From Thauera chlorobenzoica (GTDB taxonomy: Bacteria > Pseudomonadota > Gammaproteobacteria > Burkholderiales > Rhodocyclaceae), in NCBI RefSeq assembly GCF_001922305.1, contig NZ_CP018839.1:2604001-2668000 (forward strand): a stretch of DNA of 64,000 nt. The letters are read 5' to 3'. A model generated the notes under the pieces. That model did no database searches, was not told the DNA's origin, and saw only the letters and a list, made by a program, of their open reading frames with translations. Of this stretch, positions 51,128 to 59,032 are shown one piece after another. A program made the position numbers and the translations under genes. How positions within the stretch are numbered: position 1 is the stretch's first letter; every line of letters begins with the position of its first letter.

Positions 51128-54100
51128 ATGTTCAAATGGCTACTCGACAACAGTCTGGGCAACCGGCTGCTGGTGATCATCGCCAGCCTGGTGCTGATGG
51201 CCTACGGCGCGTTCACGCTCACACGCACGCCCGTGGACGTGTTCCCGGACCTCAACAAGCCGACGGTCACGATCATGACCGAATCCGGCGGCATGGCGGC
51301 GGAGGAGGTCGAACAGCTCATCACCTTCCCGCTCGAAACGACAATGAACGGGCTACCCGGGGTGGAGTCGGTGCGCTCCATCTCCAGCGCGGGGCTGTCC
51401 TTCGTCTATGTGACCTTCGAGTGGAGCACGGAGATTTTCCGCGCCCGGCAGATGGTGTCGGAGCGCCTGTCGGCGATGGAGGAAGGCCTGCCGGCGGACG
51501 TGATTCCGCGCATGGGGCCGATTAGCTCCGTGATGGGCGAGATCATGCAGATCGCGATCCCGATCGATACCGCTAAGATCTCGCCGATGCAGGTGCGCGA
51601 ATACGCTGACTGGGTGCTGCGTCCGCGTCTCATGGCCATCCCCGGTATTGCGCAGGTCATCCCGATCGGCGGAGAAGTGCGGCAGTTCCAGGTGCAGCCA
51701 GATACGCGGCGCATGGCGGAACTCGGCATTTCGCTGGAACAGATGGAAGCGGCGATCCGCGGCTTTTCGTCGAACACCTCGGGCGGCTTCCTCGAACTCA
51801 CCGGGCGTGAATACCTGATCCGCAACCTCGGACGCACCTCGAGCCTGGAGGATCTGAAGAATCTCGCGATCACGGCACGCGACGGTCAGCCGATCCTGCT
51901 GCGCCAGATTGCCTCCGTGACGTTCGCACCGGCGCTGCGCCGCGGCGATGCGGGTTTCGAGGGCAAACCGGCAGTCATTCTCGGTATCCAGAAGCAGCCG
52001 ACCGCGGACACCATTCACCTCACCCGCTCGATCGAGGCCGCGCTCGACGAGATGAAGAAATCGCTGCCCGCCGGCATGGAAGCGCCGCAGGTTACGTTCC
52101 GGCAGGCGAGCTTCATCGAGGCCTCGATCGGCACGCTGCAGGGCAAGCTGATTGGCGCCTCGGTGTTCGTCGCGGCGATCCTGTTCTTCTTCCTCGGCAC
52201 GCTGCGCCCGACGGTGATCGCGCTCACCGCGATCCCGGTGTCGATCTTCATGACGGCGCTGGTGTTCAAGTATTTCGGTCTGTCGATCAACACGATGACG
52301 CTCGGGGGCTGGCGATTGCGATCGGCGGCCTGGTCGACGACGCGGTGGTGGGCGTCGAGAACGTGTTGCGCCGGCTGAAGGAGGATCGCGCGAAGCATCA
52401 TGACCATCGCCTGCACCCGATCGAACTCGTGGCTCATGCAACGATGGAGGTGCGCTCGGCCATCCTCTACGCGACGATCATCATCGTGCTGGTGTTCCTG
52501 CCGTTGTTCGCGCTGCCCGGGATGGAGGGGCGGCTGTTCGTGCCGCTCGGCGTGGCATTCATCGTCTCGACGTTGGCATCGCTGGTCGTTTCGGTAACGG
52601 TGACCCCGGTCCTGTCCTTCTATCTGCTGCCGCGCATGAAGTCCCTCGACCATGGCGACACGCGCGTACTTGCCTGGCTCAAGGCGCGCTATCGCAACGG
52701 TCTGCAGGCCGTCCTCGAGCGGCCCAGGGCGGCCGTGTTCGCCGGCACAGTCGCGGTGATCGTCGCGGCCGCCGCCGTGCCCTTCTTTCCGACCACGTTT
52801 CTGCCGCCCTTCAACGAAGGCACCCTGCTGATCGGCATGCGGCTCAACCCGGGGGTGACGCTCGCCGAGTCCACCGCGCTTGCGCAACAGGCGGAGGTGC
52901 TGGTGAAACAGGTGCCGGAGGTCACGCACGTTGGTCGTCGCAGCGGACGTGCGGAACTCGATGAACATGCTGAAGGCGTGCACGTCAGCGAGCTCGATGT
53001 CGGGCTCAAGCCGGCGTCAGAACTCACCCGTTCGATGGGGGAGATCGCCGCCGACATCCGCGCCCGGCTCGTGAACCTGCCCGCTGCGATCGCGATCGGC
53101 CAGCCGATCTCACACCGCATCGACCACATGCTCTCGGGCGTGCGTTCGCAGATCGCGATCAAGATCTTCGGCGAGGATCTCGACACGCTGCGGGGGCAGG
53201 CCGATGCGCTGCGGGCGCGGCTGGCCGGCATCCCCGGACTCGCGGATCTGGAAATCGAGAAGCAAGTGCTCGCGCCGCAGATCAAGGTGCGCATCGACTA
53301 TGCCGCAGCGGCCCGCTATGGCGTGCCGGCACCGCAGATCCTGGCCGCGCTGCAGAACCTCGTCGAGGGCGAGAAAGTCACCCAGATCGTCGAAGGTGGA
53401 AGGCGTTTCGCGCTGGTCGTGCGCCTGCCCGAATCGGCGCGTTCGGTCGAGGGGCTCGCGCAGATCCTCATCGAAACGCCCACCGGCCACGTCCCGTTGT
53501 CGAAACTCGCGTCGATCGAGGATGGTGACGGGCCGAACCAGGTCAGCCGCGACGACGGCAAGCGCCGCATCGTGCTGTCGGCCAATGCGCAGCAACGCCC
53601 GCTCTCGGAAATCGTCGAGGACATCCGCGCGGCGGTGGCCGACATGAAACTGCCCGAAGGCTACTTCATCACGCTCGGTGGGCAGTTCCAGGCACAGGAA
53701 GAAGCGTCGCGTCTCGTGGGGCTGCTGTCGATCGTGTCGCTCGTGCTGATGTTCGTCGTGCTCTACAGCCGCTACAAGTCGGTGCGTCTCTCGGCGCTGA
53801 TCATGGCCAACATTCCGCTCGCGCTGGTGGGCGCAGTGATCGGCCTGTGGATCTCCGGCCAGCCCTTGTCGGTCGCGGCGCTCATCGGCTTCATCACGCT
53901 CGCCGGCATCTCGGTGCGTAATGGAATCCTGAAGGTCAGCCACTACATCAATCTGATGCGCATCGAAGGCGAGAGCTTCGATCACCAGATGATCCTGCGC
54001 GGCTCGCTGGAACGGCTATCGCCGGTGCTGATGACGGCGCTGGTGACGGCCTTTGCGCTGGCACCGCTGCTGTTCGAGGCCGAACGCCCGGGTACCGAGA

Positions 54101-54246
54101 TCCTGCACCCGGTCGCGGTGGTGATCTTCTCGGGGCTCATCAGCTCGACGCTCCTCGATACCTTCCTCACCCCGGCGATGTTCTGGCTTTTCGGCCGCCG
54201 CGACGTCGAGCGCCTGCTCAACGACCGCAATGCCGAAGCGTTCTGA
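51128..54246 (+). pseudogene. czcA: CzcA-like RND efflux pump, one frameshift
   Basis: This is a heavy-metal-efflux RND transporter of about 1,040 residues, with twelve membrane helices and two large periplasmic loops. Early motifs are RTPVDVFPDLNKPTVTIMTE and EEVEQLITFPLE; the late part includes VALIGFITLAGISVRNGILK. The frame breaks near 52305 where a run of five G should be six: restoring one G gives MTLGGLAIAIGGLVDDAVVG and continues into VENVLRRLKEDRAK. That segment carries the conserved acidic residues of helix four. The single indel may be an assembly error. Confidence 0.88.
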
Positions 54247-54287
54247 CGCTGATCCGCTTACACAATCGAATCCTGAAAGGAGAAAAC

Positions 54288-54674
54288 ATGAAACTCTCGA
54301 AGCTCATCACGCTTGCCGCCCTGGTGGCCGTCGGTCCTGCCTTCGCGGCGGACAAGCACGACCACGCGCACGAACATGAGTCCATGCACGGCGGCCTGGT
54401 GGTCGAGGTCAAGGATGTCGACCTCGAACTCGTCGCCAAGCCGGACGTCATCCAGCTGCACCTGCGCGATCACGGCAAACCGGTTGATGTGACCAACGGC
54501 AGCGCCAAGCTCACGCTCCTGTCCGGCACCGACAAACAGGAAGTCGAACTCAAGCCTGCCGGCGACCGGTTGGAGTCCAAGGGAAGCTTCAAGGTGGGCG
54601 CCGGCACCAAGTTGGTGGCCGTCGTCACGCTGCCGGGCAAGCCCTCCACCACGGCGCGCTTCACGCTGAAGTGA
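54288..54674 (+). CDS. small periplasmic His-rich protein of the czc group
   Basis: This 128-residue product has a signal peptide (MKLSKLITLAALVAVGPAFA) and the metal-binding-like start DKHDHAHEHESMHGGLVVEV. The body is a small beta domain (VDLELVAKPDVIQLHLRDHG). An AAAGGAG site precedes it. It follows czcA by 41 bp and probably buffers metal in the periplasm; this is inference. Confidence 0.7.
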   Translation: MKLSKLITLAALVAVGPAFAADKHDHAHEHESMHGGLVVEVKDVDLELVAKPDVIQLHLRDHGKPVDVTNGSAKLTLLSGTDKQEVELKPAGDRLESKGSFKVGAGTKLVAVVTLPGKPSTTARFTLK

Positions 54675-54739
54675 CGTCGTCCGCTTGCCCGCAGCACGTC
54701 GCTGCGGGCGGCCAACTCATGTAACCCAGAGGTGACCCA

Positions 54740-55117
54740 ATGAAAACTCTTGTGGCAGGAATGGTTGCCGTTGCCGTCGGTGGACTGGGCGGCTGTGCGA
54801 GCCCCACCGTGTTCGAAGGGAAATACGCGCAGGACGATGGGTGGCGCAAAGGAACTGTTGTCGAAATCGGTCCGGCGAATAGCTTGAAGCGGCCTTCGTT
54901 CTATGACTGCAGGGCCGAGGCGTCCGACGCGGAAGGCGACAAGCCGTACGTGATGGTTGCGTTTCTGCGCAATGGCCACCCGTACGCGCGCGCCGCAAAG
55001 TTGCCTGCCGATGCGCAATTGCAGGTCGGTGACAAGGTGTATGTGAACTTCAAGGACTGCAACGCACCGATCCCGAAGCGCAGCTCATCAACATCTGACG
55101 AGAAGGACTTCAATTGA
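54740..55117 (+). CDS. putative lipoprotein after the czc genes
   Basis: This 125-residue product starts MKTLVAGMVAVAVGGLGGCASP, a signal sequence ending in a lipobox (LGGC), so it should be lipid-anchored. The mature part is a small beta protein with PYVMVAFLRNGHPYARAAKL. AGAGGTG precedes the ATG. It lies between the His-rich protein and the ankyrin protein. Function unknown. Confidence 0.62.
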   Translation: MKTLVAGMVAVAVGGLGGCASPTVFEGKYAQDDGWRKGTVVEIGPANSLKRPSFYDCRAEASDAEGDKPYVMVAFLRNGHPYARAAKLPADAQLQVGDKVYVNFKDCNAPIPKRSSSTSDEKDFN

Positions 55118-55201
55118 TGCGCCTGTCGCGCGGGACGCCAGGGATTGTTGCGACGGATCAACGCCCCAAGGGTCCGGGTTCGCCTCGTCAGGACCAAGAC
55201 G

Positions 55202-55759
55202 ATGCATGACGACGTCCATCACGAAGCCTGGCGCGATCGAGTGGCCCCGGAACTGCTCGACGCGGTTCGCCAGGGCAAGATCCCGGAAGTGCTGAGATGG
55301 CTGGAGGACGGACTTCCCGCCGATTGGCAAGATACCGAGGGGTGCAGCTTGATCTTCCTGGCGGCATATCACCGTCGGTGGGCCGTTATTGACGGCCTGT
55401 TGGCGCACGGCGCATCAGTCGACCTGCCCGATCGTCGGGGATGGACGCCGCTCTTCTGGGCCGCTTTCAACGGCCATGCGGACATCGTTTCATTCCTGAT
55501 CGGCCGTGGCGCCAATCCAGACGTGCGGAACGAGGACGGGGAGTGGCCCTTGTTCTGGGCCGTCTACAAGGGGCACACAGCAGTTGTCCGGCATCTCCTG
55601 ATCGGCGGTGCGAAGCGGAACCAAATCGATGCGGACGGACACGACGAGCTCTGGCTCGCAAAAAATTTGGGCCGACAGGACATCGTTGCCATCTTGGAGG
55701 GGCCTCGAGGCCCGCGCCCAAACCGTGCCCTGCGTGGGACTTCGGACGAGGGCATTTGA
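55202..55759 (+). CDS. ankyrin-repeat protein
   Basis: This 185-residue soluble protein has four ankyrin-type repeats. The clearest are GCSLIFLAAYHRRWAVIDGL, then GWTPLFWAAFNGHADIVSFL and EWPLFWAVYKGHTAVVRHLL, each followed by a G-A-x-x-x turn. No signal peptide is seen, so it is cytoplasmic. Ankyrin repeats bind proteins; the partner is unknown. The ATG at 55202 is chosen within a longer frame from 55145. It is unusual cargo for a metal transposon. Confidence 0.78.
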   Translation: MHDDVHHEAWRDRVAPELLDAVRQGKIPEVLRWLEDGLPADWQDTEGCSLIFLAAYHRRWAVIDGLLAHGASVDLPDRRGWTPLFWAAFNGHADIVSFLIGRGANPDVRNEDGEWPLFWAVYKGHTAVVRHLLIGGAKRNQIDADGHDELWLAKNLGRQDIVAILEGPRGPRPNRALRGTSDEGI

Positions 55760-55911
55760 TTCGGCCTCTCCACCCTTGCTCGCCAGCCGCGCGGGGCCGG
55801 GAACAGCGGACCTCTAGGCAAGATCCTGGCAACAGACCCGGAACTGACCGCATTCCCGGTGCAGTTGTACCGAAAATCTCGTTCTTGCCCCAGAACGTGG
55901 CCAACAGGCGT

Positions 55912-55928
55912 GATAATCCGCGATTATC
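55912..55928. other. inverted repeat before tnpT, possible res part
   Basis: GATAATC-CGC-GATTATC lies in the AT-richer 267-bp gap before the TnpT-like gene, followed by several GTAC-type steps (CGTACG, TGTACA, CGTACC). In Tn4651 the resolution site lies between tnpS and tnpT, so this is a candidate core or TnpT operator. Confidence 0.45.
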
Positions 55929-56026
55929 CCGTGTCGTAATATGCATTTTCATACGCGTACGATCATTGACAATAGTATGTACAGGCGTACCATGTAATAC
56001 AGTACGTAAAAATCAGGGGTGTCGCG

Positions 56027-57115
56027 ATGGCCAGAAGCGGGATCTACAAGTCCGAGGTGGTGCGGGCACGTGACGCGTTGCGCGCGCAGGGGCGACACCC
56101 ATCGATCGACGCCATTCGGGTCGAACTCGGCAATACCGGCTCAAAGGCAACGATTCACCGCTACTTAAAGGAGATCGAAGAGGAAGAGGGCGGAACCGGC
56201 GGCACACAGGTTGCCGTGAGCGAGGCAATCCAGGACCTCGTCGGCAGGCTGGCCGGCCGCTTGCACGAAGAGGCCGATGCCCGGATCGCGGAGGCAAAAA
56301 CCCGCTATACCGGCGAAATTGCCCAACTCAAGGACGCGCTCCGGCAGCAGCGCCAAGAGGGTGAAGCACTCAAGACCCAGTTGCAGCATACCGAATCCCT
56401 GTTGAGCGAGGAGAGTGACCGTCATCGCCAGACGGCACTCACGCTGCAACAGGAGACCGTGCAGCGCGCGCAGGCCGCGCAACAGGTTGCCGATCTGCAG
56501 TCACAACTGGCGCAAGGCGAACAGCACCGGCAATCACTGGAGGACAAACACCGTCACGCCCGCGAAGCCCTGGACCATTTTCGGCAGGCGGCCAAGGAAC
56601 AGCGCGATCAGGAGCAGCGCCAGCATGAGCAGCAGACCCAGCACCTGCAGGCCGAACTGAGGCAACTGAATCAGACGCTCGGAACCAAACAGGATCAACT
56701 GACCGGGATCAGCCGGGACAACGCCCGCCTGGCGGCCGAGTTGTCGCAGGCCCATGCGCAGCTTCACCAGACTCAGACGGAGGCGCGATCGCTCCGAGAC
56801 GAATTGTCGGTGGCCAAGGAAACCGGGCAACGCGTCGAGGCGCTGGGCCAACGCCTGGCGGAGCGGGAACTGCAGATCGAGGATCTGCTGCGCGGCAAGA
56901 GTGTGGTCGAAGCTACGCTCGCCGAACAGGCCGAACGTCGTCAAGCCCTGGAAATCGAGCTTGGGGCCGCCCGGGCGTCCTTATCCATACAGGAAAAAGT
57001 GATTGCGGACATGCATGCACAGCTTCTACGTCATGGCAGCCGCCGGAAACAAAGCGGCAAACAGGACCACGTCGCGGGAGTCGGCGAGAAAGCCGCAACG
57101 CCCACCGCACCATAA
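56027..57115 (+). CDS. TnpT-like / KfrA-like coiled-coil DNA-binding protein
   Basis: The 362-residue product has a KfrA-type N-terminal domain (MARSGIYKSEVVRARDALRA, then PSIDAIRVELGNTGSKATIH) followed by about 260 residues of Gln/Glu/Arg-rich coiled coil. In Tn4651-type transposons the TnpT protein, required with the TnpS recombinase for cointegrate resolution, has a comparable size and a long coiled coil. The place next to the right inverted repeat supports that. A stray KfrA-like gene is the alternative. Confidence 0.68.
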   Translation: MARSGIYKSEVVRARDALRAQGRHPSIDAIRVELGNTGSKATIHRYLKEIEEEEGGTGGTQVAVSEAIQDLVGRLAGRLHEEADARIAEAKTRYTGEIAQLKDALRQQRQEGEALKTQLQHTESLLSEESDRHRQTALTLQQETVQRAQAAQQVADLQSQLAQGEQHRQSLEDKHRHAREALDHFRQAAKEQRDQEQRQHEQQTQHLQAELRQLNQTLGTKQDQLTGISRDNARLAAELSQAHAQLHQTQTEARSLRDELSVAKETGQRVEALGQRLAERELQIEDLLRGKSVVEATLAEQAERRQALEIELGAARASLSIQEKVIADMHAQLLRHGSRRKQSGKQDHVAGVGEKAATPTAP

Positions 57116-57220
57116 TTAAACATTTAAAACATACGCTTACAGCTCGAAAGTCCTAATATTGGCTTCATCCCGGCGCCGCAGGAGCCAAAATCTTTTGTTG
57201 CAAAACAACGGTTTGCGGCG

Positions 57221-57258
57221 GATATGTACAGTTTTTCCCTTCATCCCGGTCATACCCC
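57221..57258 (-). repeat. Tn3 right inverted repeat
   Basis: On the minus strand it reads GGGGTATGACCGGGATGAAG and continues with the inner box AAAAACTGTACATATC. It is followed by the target duplication TACCT. Confidence 0.93.
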
Positions 57259-57502
57259 TACCTTGTCCGGCGTCTGCGGTTCATGTCTTCGGATCAGCCC
57301 TGCCATAGAGCTTGCTCAGACGAGCATGGATGCCGTTGCGCAAGGCGATCTCCAAGACATTGAGCATCGGCACCATCGCTTCGGACAGCAAGACATTGCT
57401 GGAGTAGTCCGCCGCAGCCTTCGTTGCATCACCACCTCGCGCTGCACGGTAACGGCCCAACCGAGCAGGTGAAAAGTGCTTCTCTAGGTCATTCCAGTTC
57501 AT
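57259..57502 (-). pseudogene. Abi-like protein gene, 5' fragment
   Basis: The minus strand starts MNWNDLEKHFSPARLGRYRA and continues through VPMLNVLEIALRNGIHARLS to LYGRADPKT and a stop. This is the N-terminal third of an Abi-family protein. In the next frame the last bases read HEPQTPDKV, which joins exactly to LAELTFGFW of the fragment at 37293. A segment between LYGRADP and HEPQTPDK seems deleted with a frameshift, so the gene was damaged independently of the transposon insertion. Confidence 0.78.
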
Positions 57503-57639
57503 TCTTCGTCACTTTGAATCATCGGACAGTGCTGCTATACTTGGTTCGCAGCCCTAGGCTCAGTCCTCTCCCAGCCACCATACTGGTGATGACACTAGGT
57601 TCGTTCTGGCCCTGTTATGCAGGGCCACCCCAATTCTCG

Positions 57640-57667
57640 ACAAACCCGCCTACTGGCGGGTTTGTCG
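57640..57667. terminator. strong hairpin between the Abi-like fragment and int
   Basis: The perfect 12-bp stem GACAAACCCGCC-TACT-GGCGGGTTTGTC is followed by GTTTC. It lies 39 bp after the integrase stop and would end transcription of int (leftward). Confidence 0.7.
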
Positions 57668-57705
57668 TTTCTGGCCCATCCCAAGCAAAGCTAGCTATCT
57701 AGCTA

Positions 57706-58773
57706 TCACAGCAGCGCCGTCAGGTGCGCCCGCGCCAGCTTCTCCGCGAGGCTTTCTCCGGTCGGATGGTAATAGCGCAGCGCCATCTGCAAAGTTTTCC
57801 ATCCAAACATTTTTGCCAGTTCCTGGGCCGCAAGAACAGCCGCCCATCGGCTCGCGGCTTCGTGGCGTAGGTCATGGAATCTGAGATTATCCAGCAGCCC
57901 GGCTGGCGGCTTCTCGCCAGTATCAGACTCGTAGAGTTCACGTCCTTTCTTGCGGGCGGCCCGGAACCCGCGGATTAGCTGGTCTTGGCTGAGGGCAAAC
58001 ATTCTCCCGCCAGAGATAGAGCGTGGCATGGCTTGCAGCACATCGAGAGCAACGGGCGATAGCGGCACATCGCGTGGATCGCCGCTTTTCGTGTCGGGCA
58101 GGCGGACGAACTTCCGCTTGAGGTCTACGTCGTCCCATTCGATGCCGAGGATTTCGGACTGTCTCATGCCGGTTTCCAGCGCTAACTGGACCAGGGCGCG
58201 GATCGTCGGTGTGCGGGGCATGGCGGCCTCGATACCAGACAAAAGCCACTTTTCTTCTTCCGGTGACAGGCGGCGCTCGCGCTTATTGCTGCCCCCCGGC
58301 GCCTTGATCATCCTGACAGGGTTATGGAGCGCCTCCATCCCCCACTCCTTCCGCGCAGTCTCGTAGAGAGATGAGAGCAGGGCAAGGTCGAGGCGGATCG
58401 TGTTTTCGGCGCGGCCCTCGGCGCGGCGGTCGTCGCGGAACTTCGCAAGGTCTTTACCCCGGATGCGGGCGAGGGTCGATTTCGACAGCGTGTGCGCCTG
58501 CCAGCGTCGGATGCGGCCCGTCTCGGTATCGGCGCCCTTCTTCCGGGGGGTCACTTCACGCCGGTAGCGTTCCAGGGCGTCATAGAGCGTGGTGGACTCG
58601 GCTTCGCCTCGGTCGACAAAAATCCCGCGATCCATCTCACGCTCGATGTCGCGTGCCCAGACTTCGGCGTCGGCCTTGGTTTCAAAGGTGCGGGACTGCG
58701 GCGGGTAGCCTTTCCGGCGTATCTTGGCCTGCCATTGCAGGTCTCCGCGCTTCGTGATGGTCGCCACGGGCAC
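57706..58773 (-). CDS. int: tyrosine integrase of the tRNA-Leu element
   Basis: This 355-residue site-specific recombinase would insert and excise the element. The order is an N-terminal arm-binding domain (GDLQWQAKIRRKGYPPQSRT), a core-binding domain and a catalytic domain with Arg204 (TGMRQSEILG), Lys229, His300 and Arg303 (FHDLRHEA), Trp325 in the second-His position and Tyr335 (RYYHPTGE). Its start faces the right att core 93 bp away. A Trp for the second His is tolerated in this family. Confidence 0.93.
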   Translation of the reverse strand: MPVATITKRGDLQWQAKIRRKGYPPQSRTFETKADAEVWARDIEREMDRGIFVDRGEAESTTLYDALERYRREVTPRKKGADTETGRIRRWQAHTLSKSTLARIRGKDLAKFRDDRRAEGRAENTIRLDLALLSSLYETARKEWGMEALHNPVRMIKAPGGSNKRERRLSPEEEKWLLSGIEAAMPRTPTIRALVQLALETGMRQSEILGIEWDDVDLKRKFVRLPDTKSGDPRDVPLSPVALDVLQAMPRSISGGRMFALSQDQLIRGFRAARKKGRELYESDTGEKPPAGLLDNLRFHDLRHEAASRWAAVLAAQELAKMFGWKTLQMALRYYHPTGESLAEKLARAHLTALL

Positions 58774-58796
58774 TTCCTACGGTTACAATAGTCCGA

Positions 58797-58816
58797 AGTG
58801 TCCCAACATTGTCCCA
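58797..58816 (+). other. arm-type integrase binding site, right
   Basis: AGTGTCCCAACATTGTCCCA matches 17 of 20 bases of 19285-19304 and lies between the integrase start and the att core. Confidence 0.6.
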
Positions 58817-58866
58817 AAAAATCAAATTTCGCCATAAAAGCCGTGCCATTGCTGAATGTGTCTCAC

Positions 58867-58918
58867 GACTTAAAATCCACCGCCGCATGGCTTACGGGTT
58901 CGAGTCCCGTCCCGGGCA
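58867..58918 (+). pseudogene. attR core and 3' half of chromosomal tRNA-Leu(UAA)
   Basis: From the core GACTTAAAATCC (58867-58878) the sequence continues as a tRNA-Leu: stem TCCAC, a variable arm GCC-GCAT-GGC, the T-arm ACGGG-TTCGAGT-CCCGT, the acceptor CCCGGGC and discriminator A. The next bases are CGA, not CCA, so the encoded 3' end has mutated. The 5' half is at 19115. Before 58867 the sequence is unrelated element DNA, so no intact tRNA is rebuilt here. Confidence 0.87.
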
Positions 58919-59032
58919 CGACAGTCGAGTCGCACATTATGTCTTGCGCTTCAGGGGTTTTCCACCGCAGCGCAGCCGATGTCGCGGCATCCGGGCCGGT
59001 TTCGCCGGCACCGTGCCTGCTGGGCCAAAAAC

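Larger units (their letters stand above)
37529..57258. mobile_element. 19.7-kb Tn3-family (Tn4651-like) metal-resistance transposon
   Basis: Terminal inverted repeats of 38 bp (37529-37566 and 57221-57258) and identical TACCT flanks (37524-37528 and 57259-57263) define it exactly. It carries tnpA, a tnpC-like gene and a tyrosine recombinase at the left end and a TnpT-like gene at the right end. cadRA and czc cargo lie between. The tyrosine-recombinase resolvase and the TnpC/TnpT-like genes point to the Tn4651 branch of the family. Confidence 0.93.
19145..58878. mobile_element. 39.7-kb integrative (mobilizable) element in tRNA-Leu(UAA)
   Basis: The boundaries are two copies of GACTTAAAATCC (19145-19156 and 58867-58878) that join the two halves of one tRNA-Leu gene. 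A tyrosine integrase starts 93 bp inside the right end. Backbone genes are an AlpA-like regulator, a primase-like replication protein, a KfrA-like protein, a TacAT-like pair, traD, TraY/DotA and associated small genes, a MobQ-type relaxase with oriT, a MazEF-like pair and a complete tRNA-Leu(UAA). Without the nested Tn3 transposon it is about 20 kb. No coupling protein or T4SS ATPase is present, so it is probably mobilized by a helper. Confidence 0.88.

Noticed and set aside
52345..54246. Two separate RND proteins instead of one frameshifted CzcA
   Set aside because: The two frames are complementary parts of one RND pump and one added G joins them through a conserved helix. The second frame has no start site of its own.
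57281..57502. 73-codon frame as an independent small gene
   Set aside because: It is the 5' remnant of the Abi-like gene whose 3' part lies on the other side of the transposon.
37095..58918. Two tandem islands, with the internal tRNA-Leu as the boundary
   Set aside because: The internal tRNA has a self-consistent anticodon stem (GCGCA/TGCGC) and full acceptor, so it is not a hybrid of two integration halves. The outer halves match each other instead. Only one integrase gene of this type is present.
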